64,000 bases of DNA from Io17-Chloro-G2 sp965226825 (GCA_965226825.1 CBDDED010000003.1:1-64000); one strand, 5' to 3'; positions 1 to 9,357 are shown, counted from the stretch's first letter. Made by a program: numbers and translations. The notes: generated by a model not told the origin, from the letters alone.

Positions 1-387
1 GCCCAGTGGGCCGAATTAGCCCCCTTGCTGCCGCCAAGCAAACCCAGGGGCCATCCTCGGACCGTAGACTTGCGGGAAGTAGTAAATGGCGTTCTACATG
101 TGCTGCGCGGCGGCATACCCTGGCGCATGACGCCCCATGACCTGCCGCCCTGGGGGACGGTTTGGTGGTATTTTCGGGAGTGGCGCAGAGATGGGACCTG
201 GGAGAGCATTGAGGCGGCGCTGCGCCCCAGGGTTCGGGAGGCTGAGGGACACGAGGCTGCGCCCAGCGCCGCGATCATCGACAGCCAGTCGGTGAAGACC
301 ACGGAAAAAGGGGGCCCAGGGGCTACTATGCCGACAAGTACGATGCAGGCAAGAAGGTTGCTGGGCGCAAGCGTCACATCGCAGTAG
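1..387 (+). CDS. IS5-family transposase, first frame (5' partial)
   Basis: The N-terminal part of a DDE transposase, open from base 1. It has the IS5 hallmarks LLPPSKPRGHPRT, WRMTPHDLPPWGTVWWYFREW and the first catalytic Asp in IIDSQSVKTTEKGG. After the lysine-glycine run the frame drifts into a non-conserved tail and stops, while the conserved protein continues in the -1 frame. An A5G5 run at 305-314 marks the shift point. The second copy has the same layout, which argues for programmed frameshifting or an ancestral defect rather than a sequencing error. The start codon is outside the window; in copy 2 the protein starts MNRKPYPSDL. Confidence 0.85.
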   Translation, partial: AQWAELAPLLPPSKPRGHPRTVDLREVVNGVLHVLRGGIPWRMTPHDLPPWGTVWWYFREWRRDGTWESIEAALRPRVREAEGHEAAPSAAIIDSQSVKTTEKGGPGATMPTSTMQARRLLGASVTSQ

Positions 388-764
388 ATACTTTAGGACT
401 GCTCCTGGCCGTGGTGGTACATGCCGCCAACATTCAAGACCGGGATGGAGCCAAGCTGGTGTTGAGCAAAATGGTGGGCCGGTTTCCCAGGCTCAAAGTG
501 ATCTGGGCTGACGGGGCATACGCTGGCAAGTTGGTAGCCTGGGCCTGGGTCACCGGCGGTTGGCTGCTGACCGTGGTCCGGCGGAGGCCGGACAGTCACT
601 CCTTTGAGGTGCTGCCCCGCCGGTGGGTCGTGGAGCGGACGTTGGCGTGGCTGGGCCGCTGCCGGCGCTTGAGCAAAGACTATGAAGCCCTACCGGAAAC
701 CAGCGAGGCTTGGGTTTATGTAGCCATGATCCATCTCATGCTAAAAAGACTCCAGCCAGCTTGA
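306..764 (+). CDS. IS5-family transposase, second (-1) frame
   Basis: The catalytic remainder of the IS5 transposase. It carries RGYYADKYDAGKKVAGRKRH, the second catalytic Asp in VIWADGAYAG and the Glu region WVVERTLAWLGRCRRL followed by SKDYE, the usual order of the DDE fold. The frame is open from the A5G5 run, so the natural product would be a fusion with the first frame through a -1 shift. The first in-frame ATG is only at 411, after conserved residues, so separate initiation would give an incomplete enzyme. The stop lies about 20 bp inside the right terminal repeat. Confidence 0.8.
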   Translation, partial: KRGPRGYYADKYDAGKKVAGRKRHIAVDTLGLLLAVVVHAANIQDRDGAKLVLSKMVGRFPRLKVIWADGAYAGKLVAWAWVTGGWLLTVVRRRPDSHSFEVLPRRWVVERTLAWLGRCRRLSKDYEALPETSEAWVYVAMIHLMLKRLQPA

Positions 765-786
765 ACGGGATTTCTCACACACCCTC

Positions 787-1640
787 TAAGGGGCATCGAC
801 TCGGACAACGACAGTGCCTTCAGCAACGAGACGCTGATACGGTGGTGTGCGGGACGAGGCATCGAGTTCACCCGTCCCGGGCCTACCACAAGAACGACCT
901 AGCCTGGACAGAGGAGAACAACGGTGTTCTGGCGCGCCGCTTTGTGGGAAATGACCGCTACTCCGGCCGGCTGCCTGGACGGACGATGGTCCACCTTTAC
1001 CGGGCGGTGCGGCCGTAGGTGAACTACGTCCAGCCTTCTTTCAAGCTGTTGGCGGAGACTCGGATGGGAACCAGGGTCGTCAAGCAATACAGTTCGCCGG
1101 CCACGCCCTGTGACCGGTAGCCGCGGGTGACTCGGTGGGAGACGAGGTGAGGGAGGGTCTGGGCCAGTACCGCACCAAATTGGAATCGGTGGCGCTGTTG
1201 TACACCATCGGGGAAGCCCAGTCAGCCCCGATAGCGGTATCATCCCCCGAACCTTGGGAAACCCTTCAGCATGAAAGCCTGGACCGGTTCCCGGCCCGGC
1301 TTCCCGGCTCGTGGCAAGAGGAAGGGGCGCGGCCCAGCCATGCGACCTGTGTCAGGAAATCCCGCCACTGGCGAACCCGCAAGGACCCTTTCGAAGGGAA
1401 TGGTGCGACGGCCTAGGGTGGCCGGAGGATGATCCGGACACCACGGCCAAGGTGTTGCTGGAACGGCTAAGTGGCCTTCATCCCCGTCTATTCGGCGATG
1501 CCAACCTGAGAACGCTGCAACGCAGGAAGAGGGGTTGGCGGGGCGTCATTCCCCAAAGGTTGGTCTACGCTGTCCTGGACGATCCCGTTCATGACCGGCA
1601 TGTCACGCTTCAACTTGGGCCGGTTGGAGCAGAAACCAAA
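787..1640 (+). pseudogene. Integrase-core transposase, C-terminal half (frameshifted, with stops)
   Basis: Starts directly at the IS5 boundary with RGIDSDNDSAFSNETLI, the conserved Asp segment of an rve-type integrase core. After a frameshift near 870 it continues as SRAYHKNDLAWTEENNGVLA, then an in-frame TAG at 1016, then VNYVQPSFKLLAETRMGTRV. Later pieces in shifted frames (about 1135-1250 and 1311-1600) include GLGQYRTKLESVALL and NLRTLQRRKRGWR, typical of the C-terminal tail of this transposase group. At least three disruptions make it inactive. The missing N-terminal half is at 12712-13371 on the other strand; the two halves join in frame (PFPIRGIDSDN) if the intervening block is flipped. 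Confidence 0.85.
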
Positions 1641-1641
1641 A

Positions 1642-1690
1642 GGCAATAGTCCGGCAACATCCTCTGGTGAGGCAATAGTCCGGCAAAGTT
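1642..1690 (+). repeat. Paired direct repeats at the right end of the integrase-type element
   Basis: GGCAATAGTCCGGCAA occurs twice, at 1642-1657 and 1671-1686, just downstream of the transposase remnant. The outer copy reads AATAGTCCGGCAAAGTT (1674-1690). A near match, AATAGTCCGGTAAGTT, lies at 13665-13680 beyond the N-terminal half. Relative to the reconstructed gene these face each other as terminal inverted repeats, so I take them as the two ends of the element. Confidence 0.6.
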
Positions 1691-1780
1691 AATTGTCTTT
1701 GACCAACTGGGTGGTTCGATTCCAGCTTGTAATTTTGACTCAGCTTAAGTTGTTGACCCGCACTACCTTGGGAACTGCAA

Positions 1781-2835
1781 TTACCCTCGCTCCCGTGGGT
1801 CATTGGTCGGAGGACGCGTGGCCACAGCGGCCTTTGGACCAACCGCGGGCAGATATGCCCGGGCCTCCAGTCTCACGACATCAGCCCAGGAGGCGATTGG
1901 CGACTTTATTCCGGCCGCCTGCCCGGGTGTCCGCCCGCCCAATTCTCTCTGTTTGGTGAACCAGTTGCGGGTAATCATCCATCCAACCAGACGTCGCATA
2001 ACTTTCCAAGTGTCATCATTCCTCTCGAACCGGGCGCAGGCGGCATGGTATTCGCCGAAGATTTTGGGTGCAGTAATTCCAGGCGGGAAATGGTCCGCGT
2101 ACTCGATGTGCTCAACATCCCTGTCGCCGACCCGGTCGGTCCCATCACGCGAAAAGACCATCACTTCCGAACCGACAGTAGATCTCCAGTCGTAACCCGA
2201 CTGCATCATCAAATGCACCACCTCGCTAACCCGCACGCCATCGGGACGCCTGGCGTCATCGAATACCTCAAATCCCCATCTATCTCTCCAGAAGTCAGCG
2301 ACGTGAATCGCCTCGATGTATCCTGTTCTGTCATCCAACATCATCATCCAAGTCGGTGGGGGGAAAGAGTGAGCTTTCTGAAATCCCACCACATTGCATC
2401 GTCGGGCGCTTTTGACCATCGGACCAGTCTAATCGCCGCATCGGCGTACCTGTCCACCCAGTCGCGGATAGTCTCCGGTGAGACGGCGGCGTCTTGGATG
2501 TCAAATTGGTTTCTTAGGGCCCTTGCCGCCTGCCTGAAGGACAAGCCGGTGTAATACATCTGGATGGCGGCCCCGATCTGGTCCGGCGGGAAGCTGAGTC
2601 CTCCAATCGCGCCTCCCTCCCTCCATTGCTTTCCGCAGTCTTTGCACAAGTAGATCTGCCTGGCTTTGCGTGTGCCATTGAAACTGGTCCGGCTGGACTC
2701 GCAGTAGGGGCAATTCATTCGCCCGGCCTCATTTTCCACGACTAGCTCCCCGGAAACGCCCCGCATTTTGTAGTTGCTCCTCTCCCTGTTATCCCATCTT
2801 ATTTCATCATGCAATATTGGACAAGGTTTGGCCAA
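1781..2835 (-). pseudogene. Zinc-ribbon IS1-like transposase, frameshifted
   Basis: The upstream frame (2344-2835) starts with a zinc ribbon, CPYCESS then CKDCGKQW, followed by a helix-turn-helix-like segment FRQAARALRNQF and VSPETIRDWVDRY. This is the N-terminal layout of IS1/IS1595-like transposases. The downstream frame (1781-2419) ends with GGRTPGQAAGI and ASWADVVRLEA, the usual C-terminal tail of such transposases. The two overlap in different frames near 2344-2419, so a shift has broken the gene. I cannot identify a clear DDE triad in the middle, which may be rearranged. The assignment is by layout and tail motif only. Confidence 0.55.
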
Positions 2836-3025
2836 CCAAACAATTTTGAGCGTAAGACGAGGCCACAGCCGGACTCTACCGGCCCTCAGTGAACGTTACA
2901 GGACGTTCAAATGGGAAAACTTATGACGCTAGCCGCGTTACATACTGGTATCAGTGGATACAAAAAGTCGCCATGGTCTGGCCGGAGATGCCGTCGGCTG
3001 TGGCGGGACGATCAAGGAGGCAAAA

Positions 3026-3262
3026 ATGACCCCCGACGACGACGACCAGTTTCTCCGCCTACCCGAAGTTCTGCGTTTGGTGGGACTGTGCAAGTCCACA
3101 GTATACAGATTGGAGGCTGCGGGGCTTTTCCCACGGCGGCGTAAGATCGGGCCCCGGGCCGTGGGGTGGCCTAAACGGGAGGTGCGCGAGTGGATGGAGC
3201 TACGCCCCCAGGTTAAAGCAAAAACTCCTAAAAATTCCGACCACACTCCGCGGAGTTCGTAA
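3026..3262 (+). CDS. AlpA-family helix-turn-helix regulator / excisionase-like protein
   Basis: A 78-residue protein with the MerR/AlpA-type winged helix: FLRLPEVLRLVGLCKSTVYR, then LEAAGLFPRRRKIGPRAVGW and REVREWMELR. AlpA proteins act as phage or island regulators and excisionases. I chose ATG 3026 because AGGAGG lies 4-5 bases upstream (3015-3020) and the protein then starts just before the conserved domain. The tail is short and polar. It sits among transposon debris and upstream of a replication-relaxation gene, which fits a mobile island. No integrase is intact nearby. Confidence 0.8.
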   Translation: MTPDDDDQFLRLPEVLRLVGLCKSTVYRLEAAGLFPRRRKIGPRAVGWPKREVREWMELRPQVKAKTPKNSDHTPRSS

Positions 3263-4185
3263 TTCCTAGCTCGATTATGGTCTTGATGCTGCCCAATAGA
3301 GTATGTCGCTCAAGAGCGCCCTAACGGTGTTTGTTGGACAGTTGATAGGGAAACCCTGATAAAGCCGGCGTTGACCCCGCAGACCGTTGTTCGCCGGAAG
3401 GGTCGGGGCCGACGGCCCTACTCGCAATCAGGTGCCCAGCGGGTCCCTGCGTCCGGAGGGATTTCCACGTGATCGACCCCGGCGCGGGCGACCCGCTCCA
3501 TCAGTCGGAGTCGGTCCGGCGTCCCGTGGAGCCGGCGCCCTTCGACTCGGCATAAATTTAAACACCGGTCTCGCCCATCATGGGCGTCCGGGAAAATCTC
3601 ATCCAAGAGATGCAACTAATTGAACTTTGGCAATCTGAGCCGGTGAGGACATCCAGTGGGGGACCCTGAAAATTATAAAGGTCCCTCCGGCGCGAACTTC
3701 GGGCGAATCCTGCAACCGGAACCCTGTATTCCATCGTGGAACGAAATTCTCGGGAACTCCGGTCGCGTTCCCGGAGGCCGCCTCGGAAGCAACGTGAGGG
3801 GACTGGGGCTCAGGTGGCGTGTCTCCATCGGGGGGAGTACAGAGAAAAATTCGGAAAGCCACTGGAGGTCTCCTCGCCCTATCAAATTGTGGGGAGCAAA
3901 GCGCCGATCGGATTTCGGAGGACCGCCGCTACCCCTCCGCGACGTGATTTTCCGGTGGCGGGCCCCGGAGACGGCAAAAAAGCGGGTGATTAAAACGCCA
4001 AAATGTTTGCCGTCCCACGAAGGATTCCCAGGACCCCAGCCGGGCTCTTGGACACAAATCAGGTGGACCAAAGCGCCGAAAACCCCGAAAACCCCGAAAA
4101 CCCCTCAAGCGCTATCCGGGGGTGGACGGCGAAGCGGTTACATAGGGAATCAAGCGCAACTTGAGCGCAAAACAGGAGGACTAAA
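3263..4185. other. Gap without a convincing gene
   Basis: No frame here shows a recognisable protein. A 184-codon frame (3656-4210) is proline/arginine-rich, lacks a ribosome site and overlaps the well-supported start at 4186, so I do not call it. The only clear structure is a short tandem repeat at 4077-4103. The gap could hold promoter and transfer or replication signals for the downstream gene, but nothing shows that directly. Confidence 0.5.
4077..4103 (+). repeat. Three tandem copies of a 9-bp repeat
   Basis: CGAAAACCC is repeated three times without interruption, ending 82 bp before the start of the replication-relaxation gene. It resembles iterons in size and position, but three 9-bp units are weak evidence for an origin. 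Confidence 0.6.
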
Positions 4186-5781
4186 ATGCGACCCTACGAT
4201 AAAGCCATAGAAATGGAATTCTGGGTGATGCTCCGAATCTACGAGATGCAGTTTGCCTCTGCGGCCGACCTGGCCGGATTGGGCGAGTCCAGCATGTCCC
4301 AGTGCCGGAAAACCCTGGACGTGCTGGAGCGTCGAGGGGACGCCAGTTGCTCGCAGCTCGGGGCAACGGTGCGGAAGCAACAACGGTACCTGTTGACCAG
4401 CCAGGGAGTCCAGAAGGTCAAGGATAAATTTGGTGAGCCCCCCGGTTGGTACACCGTGGAGCCGGGCGCCAGGGACCTGGCCCTGCGAATGCCAATGGTG
4501 GAGCAGTTTTACAGGATCTTGCCCAAGCTCCGGGCGGCCGCCGGTTACCAGGCCGCGGGGGACCGGGGTCTGGTTGCTGCGAACCCGCGTCTCCACCGGT
4601 TCATCTGGCTTCGACACGATTCCTACCACGCCGTCGTGGAATTCGAAAATCGAGTGTGGTTCGTGCTCATCTGGGCAGGGATTTGGTCCACTGCGGAGGT
4701 GATCAGACGGAAGTGGGACGACCGCCTCAAGGGGAGCCTGGACCACCGACCCTGGATTGAATGGGGCGTCGATGATGAAATCCCTTGGGAGGCAAGGCCG
4801 TCCGCGTGGGTCATCGTCGGGCTGGACCACTGGGCGGCGCAGGTCGCCTACCAGGAAATTGCTCCCGGAGAAGATGCCTACACGAAGATGGTCTTTGTCG
4901 ATGGCGAGGAACTCTACGGCGGATTCATGGCGTCGGTGTCGGCGGACCGGATTGTCGAGAGCACTCCCGAGAGGGACGTGGGCGAACCCGCCCGTGTCCT
5001 GCGAAAGCTGGAGGACAACGAGCAGGAGGCCGCCATCAACGGCAAGTTCCCCTTCGGGGTTTTCCGGACCATCTCCGAATTCTACGGGGCTACGGCGGCC
5101 CAGGTGGCAAGGCTGCTGAGAAACTCCGACGATGAGACCCCGGTGCTAAAAAGGCTGGTGGTGGCGGGCCTCGTGGTCATCATAGATGGACGATTCTATC
5201 TAACGGCGCGGGGATGGCGGCGAGCAGCGAAGATCGACCGGGCATCCAGTGGGCGGGGCAAGAACCGGCTGGCCACCTTCATCACCGAGGAGGACCACAC
5301 CCGTAAGCGGTACCGGCGCCACGACTCCGCAGTCATCGACCTGGCCGACCGGTTCAGGCGGCACGGTTTGGCGGTCGCCAATGGATGGCGGGCGGTCCTC
5401 AACGTCCCGGATGTCACCCAGGTGGCGCCCGACCTGGTGGTGTGCGTCGGCGACAGCCCTTCCGGAAACGCCTGGCACTACCTTGAGTTCGAGAGGTCGG
5501 CGACGGACCCGGCCGCTGTTGAGCGAAAGCTCAGGCCCTATTTCAGGATGGCGGACACGGGAGTCTCTCTACCCCTCCTTGTCGTGTGTGAGCAGCGTAC
5601 GGCGGAGGAGGTCTTCTGGTCGAAGGGCCGGTGCCTGCGCATGCTGACCTCCACCCTGGCCGATGCCAGGTCCGGGCCCCTGGTGGGACCCACCACGGTC
5701 TGGTTGGATTTCGGTCAGCCGGCTTCCTTATTAGCACCCACCGACTGGACTCAGCGGTTGATCCGGCGGAGAATCGGGTGA
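4186..5781 (+). CDS. Replication-relaxation family protein
   Basis: A 531-residue protein with winged-helix features near residues 10-90 (ASAADLAGLGESSMSQCRKT) and again near 290-350. It ends in a nuclease-like region: RHDSAVIDLADRF, VAPDLVVCVG, WHYLEFERSA and KLRPYFRMADT. That order matches the replication-relaxation family of actinobacterial and chloroflexal mobile elements, thought to help relax DNA for plasmid or conjugative-element replication. The start has a strong AGGAGG at 4174-4179. PDLVV followed by YLEFERS resembles the acidic and basic residues of a PD-(D/E)XK fold, but that is my inference. The gene is intact, unlike most of its neighbours. Confidence 0.65.
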   Translation: MRPYDKAIEMEFWVMLRIYEMQFASAADLAGLGESSMSQCRKTLDVLERRGDASCSQLGATVRKQQRYLLTSQGVQKVKDKFGEPPGWYTVEPGARDLALRMPMVEQFYRILPKLRAAAGYQAAGDRGLVAANPRLHRFIWLRHDSYHAVVEFENRVWFVLIWAGIWSTAEVIRRKWDDRLKGSLDHRPWIEWGVDDEIPWEARPSAWVIVGLDHWAAQVAYQEIAPGEDAYTKMVFVDGEELYGGFMASVSADRIVESTPERDVGEPARVLRKLEDNEQEAAINGKFPFGVFRTISEFYGATAAQVARLLRNSDDETPVLKRLVVAGLVVIIDGRFYLTARGWRRAAKIDRASSGRGKNRLATFITEEDHTRKRYRRHDSAVIDLADRFRRHGLAVANGWRAVLNVPDVTQVAPDLVVCVGDSPSGNAWHYLEFERSATDPAAVERKLRPYFRMADTGVSLPLLVVCEQRTAEEVFWSKGRCLRMLTSTLADARSGPLVGPTTVWLDFGQPASLLAPTDWTQRLIRRRIG

Positions 5782-6499
5782 CGAAATCCACCTCCTCATC
5801 AGGCAGAAATTATTCGGCGACCGGGTACATTTCGTCTGCTGACCGAGTCTCGGTTCCCTGGCGAAAACCCGGTTGGAGGAAGTCCCGACTATCCCCGACC
5901 TGCAGCCTTGCTCCGTAGTCGGAGAACACCCTGGGCATGGACAGCATGGAAAGGATACCGGACCATATCGCTGAGGGAACTGCTTGCGGCGACGTCACGG
6001 CGTGAGCATCGGGACTGGAGACGGGCAATGTTCCAGGGTTAAGCGGCATGCGTCCCCTGGAACGACGGTTCCTGCCCCCTCCGAACCGACAATCCGAGCC
6101 CGGTCCGCTGATTTCAGGTTGGATGGCGGTTCGACCTCTGTCGGAGAGGCGCCTGCCATCGATGATGAGGGTAGCGGGGTTGGCGAGGCCGGACCGTTCC
6201 CGAGCAGGCAATCGGAGCTTGCTCAGTCTTGGAGTCGCAGACCGGTAGCTGAAACCGGGTCGAATCTCTCGGACACCGGCCCGGCTGCCCCAGCGTCGCC
6301 TTCCCCACCGGTCTCTGTACAATCCTGACGATGACGTCCCGTCTCCCCCGTCCGTGAATGTGTGTGCTATGGGGAATCCAATCCAATCCTCCTGGATGCG
6401 TAAAATGATCCGGGGGTTGTTTTCGCCCCCGGCAACCCCGTGGTCAGCGTTGCCGGGGCAATGGCCGGCCTTCACGCAACAACGTCCCGAACCCCGCCC
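5782..6499. other. Gap without a convincing gene
   Basis: Long open frames exist on the minus strand, but their composition is arginine/glycine/serine-rich with no conserved motif and no ribosome site. It may be remnant sequence downstream of the intein-like gene. I see no repeat, tRNA or terminator. Confidence 0.45.
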
Positions 6500-7705
6500 T
6501 CAGGTGGACGGCGGTCCAGCTGACAAGGCCGGTATCATATTCCGGCCGACCAGGAACAGGCGGGAGGGTGAATCAACGGCAATCTCCGTTGTCTTCCGGG
6601 TTCCGGCGTAGTAGGCGGCGCGGATGTACCGTTGCATCAGGCGGGTCAAGGGGATTCCCTCGCGTCGCTCCAGAAATCCTGTAAGCCGGTCGGCCTTGCG
6701 CGGCAGGCTCGCCGCATAGATTGTTGGAGTGAACCAGACCCGCCATTTGTCCGAAATGACCCTGCCGTCAAGAGTGGCCACCCCCATTCTCAAAACCGCC
6801 TTCTGGCCGAGAGTGAGCGCAAGTTCCAGGACTCCGAGCGCCAAACTGTGGGATATCGACGTGTACTCGGCCAATCCCCGTTGGTCAACGTGTCCGTCGG
6901 AGTCCATGAGGCCCTGGAGCAGCGCGAGCCTCTGCTCGTTGCCGGACCGCAGATACAGGGTCGGAACATGTTTGTTTCCCTTGACCCCCAGTTCCTGCAG
7001 CCTGGTCAGGAATCTGGGCTGAGGTTCGCCGGACAGAGTGCAGGTCAGAACATCTCCCCCGGGTCCTCTGAAGTTCCTTATCCGCCAGTTCCCGCCGGCG
7101 GCCAAAGCCCGTTTGCCATAGTGGGGCTCATCATCCGGGTGACAGGTAATGTCGGCCGAGACTGATGTTCCATCCCCCAGCCATAGTCCCAGCAAATAGG
7201 GGTCTATAGGCAGATGCCGTTTTGGCAATTGCAGCGGCCGGGCCAATGGGATCGTGTGCATGGTTTCAACCAACTTCCCGGACTCGTGAAGCAAATGAGC
7301 ACCAATCTCCTCGGTGGTGAAAGGCATGAGACGAGATGCCCAATGGTCGAGGGACCGGGTCTCCTTATGGATTTTGGCGCGGTGGGAGCGAGTGAGGGTT
7401 ACCCAAGGCTGCCGGACTCCGGCCGGGAGGATGGACCAATCGTCGAATATGACCCGGCAAACGGGTTGATCTCCCTGGGGATATACCCCAATCACCGTGC
7501 ACGGCTCGCCGCGTTCATCGAACGCCTGCTGCCCCACGGCAATCTCTCCCATGGTGGTCCATCCGTCGGGGGTGGGTATGGGTGTGCGATCGGCCAAGCC
7601 AATGCCGGGCCCCGTTTTCAGGGCAGGCATGGGTCGGAGTGTATTCCAGGGGAATTCCGTGGTCCCGGCCCGTTGGGGCTGGAACGGGAGTGTTTTTTGA
7701 GGCAT
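6500..7705 (-). CDS. Free-standing intein-like protein with LAGLIDADG endonuclease
   Basis: A 401-residue ORF whose core is a Hint domain interrupted by a homing endonuclease. Block A-like DRTPIPTPDGWTTMGEIAVG starts near residue 40. LTRSHRAKI gives a block B-like region. The two LAGLIDADG helices are LLGLWLGDG and LLQGLMDSDG, each with its acidic residue. A block F/G-like tail, EIAVDSPSRLFLVGRNMIP, lies near the end. The residue expected to be the catalytic Cys1 is missing (GIGLADRTPI instead of a Cys-Leu-Ala start). The usual final His-Asn before the C-extein is also absent, with GRNMIPALSAG leading to a stop. There is no recognisable host protein on either side. Splicing therefore looks impossible, while the endonuclease may survive. 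This could be a decayed intein or a domesticated nuclease. Confidence 0.75.
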   Translation of the reverse strand: MPQKTLPFQPQRAGTTEFPWNTLRPMPALKTGPGIGLADRTPIPTPDGWTTMGEIAVGQQAFDERGEPCTVIGVYPQGDQPVCRVIFDDWSILPAGVRQPWVTLTRSHRAKIHKETRSLDHWASRLMPFTTEEIGAHLLHESGKLVETMHTIPLARPLQLPKRHLPIDPYLLGLWLGDGTSVSADITCHPDDEPHYGKRALAAGGNWRIRNFRGPGGDVLTCTLSGEPQPRFLTRLQELGVKGNKHVPTLYLRSGNEQRLALLQGLMDSDGHVDQRGLAEYTSISHSLALGVLELALTLGQKAVLRMGVATLDGRVISDKWRVWFTPTIYAASLPRKADRLTGFLERREGIPLTRLMQRYIRAAYYAGTRKTTEIAVDSPSRLFLVGRNMIPALSAGPPST

Positions 7706-7761
7706 TAGTGCTATTCCTTCTGTGATAAATTGGCTCGGATTTCAGGGGTAGGAGTGTGGCC

Positions 7762-8046
7762 ATGGAACTCGATTCCAACGCTTGGATTGACCTCTGGTCG
7801 GACCATTTGATGACCGCCTTTGACGACTCCGATGCGGTGCTTGCCCGCAACGCCGAAGCCATTGAGCTGGGTCACATGGACGGATTGCCCGATGATGTGC
7901 TCGCGCTGTTCCGTATGAACCTTGAAGGGATCCGCGACAATCCAGAGATGACTGTCCGCTTGCTTCAAGCGTCGTACGAGGCGACTTTTCGGACCATCCA
8001 GGACTTCCTGCGAGCGGGAAGTTCCTGGCGTTCCGAAACCCGGTGA
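7762..8046 (+). CDS. Small hypothetical protein
   Basis: An acidic, helical 94-residue protein (ELDSNAWIDLWSDHLMTAF at the start, ALFRMNLEGIRDNPEMTVRL in the middle). I do not recognise the family. GGAG at 7751-7754 supports ATG 7762; a GTG at 7756 is the alternative start. It is divergent from the intein-like gene with a gap of about 55 bp, so the two may share a promoter region. Coding-like composition and the ribosome site are the only support. Confidence 0.5.
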   Translation: MELDSNAWIDLWSDHLMTAFDDSDAVLARNAEAIELGHMDGLPDDVLALFRMNLEGIRDNPEMTVRLLQASYEATFRTIQDFLRAGSSWRSETR

Positions 8047-8104
8047 AGGCTTCCCTGGAGTGGGCCGCCTCGTTGAAGCTGGTGGGGGTTAAACCCTCGT
8101 CCAA

Positions 8105-8146
8105 GCCCCATGACCATCCGGCGCAGACCGGAGATGGTCATGGGGC
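8105..8146. repeat. Strong inverted repeat (hairpin)
   Basis: GCCCCATGACCATC (8105-8118) is perfectly complementary to GATGGTCATGGGGC (8133-8146), with an inner CGG/CCG pairing around a small loop. There is no T run after it, so it is not an obvious terminator. Confidence 0.7.
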
Positions 8147-8483
8147 GCTCGCTTCGGCTGTCCACCTAATCCATTTGAGACGTGAAGTCAGTTTTGTCGT
8201 CGGGAGCGGCGTTCGGGAGGCCAGGTCCTGATTCAATCCCTGGGCGTTGGTCGGGGATGCTGGCCTGTCGTCTCACGCCGGTTGGTCAGATGGGCAGACC
8301 AGGTTGCAGCCGGCGGTCGGTGCGGGGCGGGCCCATAAGCATGACCGGGCCCATGAACGGATGAGAGGGGGTGTGGGGTCGTGGTCTCACGTTCAGAGTC
8401 TGCTCCGCGGCCGCTTCGGGTTTGGTCCCGTTGTACAGGCGTTTGCGGTCCGGGCTGACACTCCGCGGGCCAGGCCAGTCTGC

Positions 8484-8531
8484 AAAGCCGGCGCCGGGGA
8501 CCCCGGAGCACCGGCGCCGGCTTTGTTTTTT
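8484..8531 (+). terminator. Rho-independent terminator
   Basis: AAAGCCGGCGCCGG (8484-8497) pairs perfectly with CCGGCGCCGGCTTT (8511-8524) and is followed by GTTTTTT (8525-8531). It reads rightward. The nearest upstream gene on this strand ends 440 bp away, so an unannotated transcript may end here. Confidence 0.8.
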
Positions 8532-9357
8532 CAGCGGTGTCAATGCCGGTCTCGACCATCGGGAGAGCGGGCGTTCGGGGCAGGTTGCCCAGGTTCCAGA
8601 CTCCGAAGATAGGCGGAGTTGGCGCCCTTCATGGCTCAAGATGCGGCCCTTGCCGCCGCGCATCGTGGGCTGGCCTGGACCTCATGATTGGGAAACGATC
8701 GGCGGAGGCCTGACCGGGCGAAGTATCGGCTCAGGTGGAGCTTGCTGCTGGGATGGGACCAGCTTCCCGGTCAAACCCCCGAGTGTTTCTCGAGCCACGC
8801 CGGGAGGTGGCGCGTCCTGTACCGGACGGCTCGCCTGGCCACGCGATCAAAGGAGATGTCTGGGAGTCACAGATACAGAGTTCCGCCGGTAGTCGTGGTC
8901 ACAGGGGAGGAGGCAGGTCCTGTGGGAATCGTGATGGGCCCAACCGCCGATGGGCGCGGGCAGGGTTTCCATTGCCCCCAGGGCTTGTCGTTGGTACATA
9001 CCTTGATATTGCTTGGTTTCCGCTGGGCCCCTCGCTGGATTTGATTCCTGCGGTTCAACCATTGGGCCTTCGGATAGGTTCTCCATGATCCATGCTGGGT
9101 GACTGAGATAAACAGGGACGGTGGAGAAATGGGGCAGCAAACCGGCCCGGGGAACAGTCCGGGTGCTGGGCTGGCGAAAAGCTGTGGCTGCAGATGGTGT
9201 TGACGTGGTGAAACGCAGGATGGAACACCGGCCATCGGTGGAACAATCCGTGAGCGGCGAGGACGGCAGCGACGGGTGTGGCCCCGTGAATGGCGAGGAC
9301 GGTATCGGCTATGAGGATGCCGGGCTGCGGCTAAGCCTCATGGTCGCCAAGGCCGGT

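Larger units (their letters stand above)
1..786 (+). mobile_element. IS5-family insertion sequence, copy 1 (left end cut by window edge)
   Basis: Nearly identical, in opposite orientation, to the complete copy at 11810-12708, which is 899 bp long; about 113 bp of this copy lie outside the window. The right terminal repeat (772-786) is the reverse complement of GAGGGTGTGTGAGAA and is followed by TAA (787-789). The transposase is encoded in two frames. At least two amino-acid differences separate the copies (His/Tyr and Gly/Glu), so they are recent duplicates but not identical. The flanking sequence on the right is the C-terminal half of a broken integrase-type transposase. Confidence 0.9.
8047..9357. 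other. Long gap with hairpins but no convincing gene
   Basis: Many overlapping frames occur on both strands, none with a motif or ribosome site. Two strong structures stand out: a perfect 14-bp stem at 8105-8146 and a terminator-type stem with a T run at 8484-8531. They may bound a non-coding transcript or be remains of lost genes. Confidence 0.5.

Noticed and set aside
3656..4210. 184-codon reading frame
   Set aside because: No ribosome site, low-complexity proline/lysine end made by the 9-bp repeat, and overlap with the well-supported start at 4186.
5810..6475. 221-codon minus-strand frame
   Set aside because: Arg/Gly/Ser-rich translation with no motif, and overlapping frames of similar length on both strands.
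8247..9140. Several overlapping frames of 100-170 codons
   Set aside because: They overlap on both strands, show no motif and lack ribosome sites. High GC gives long random frames.
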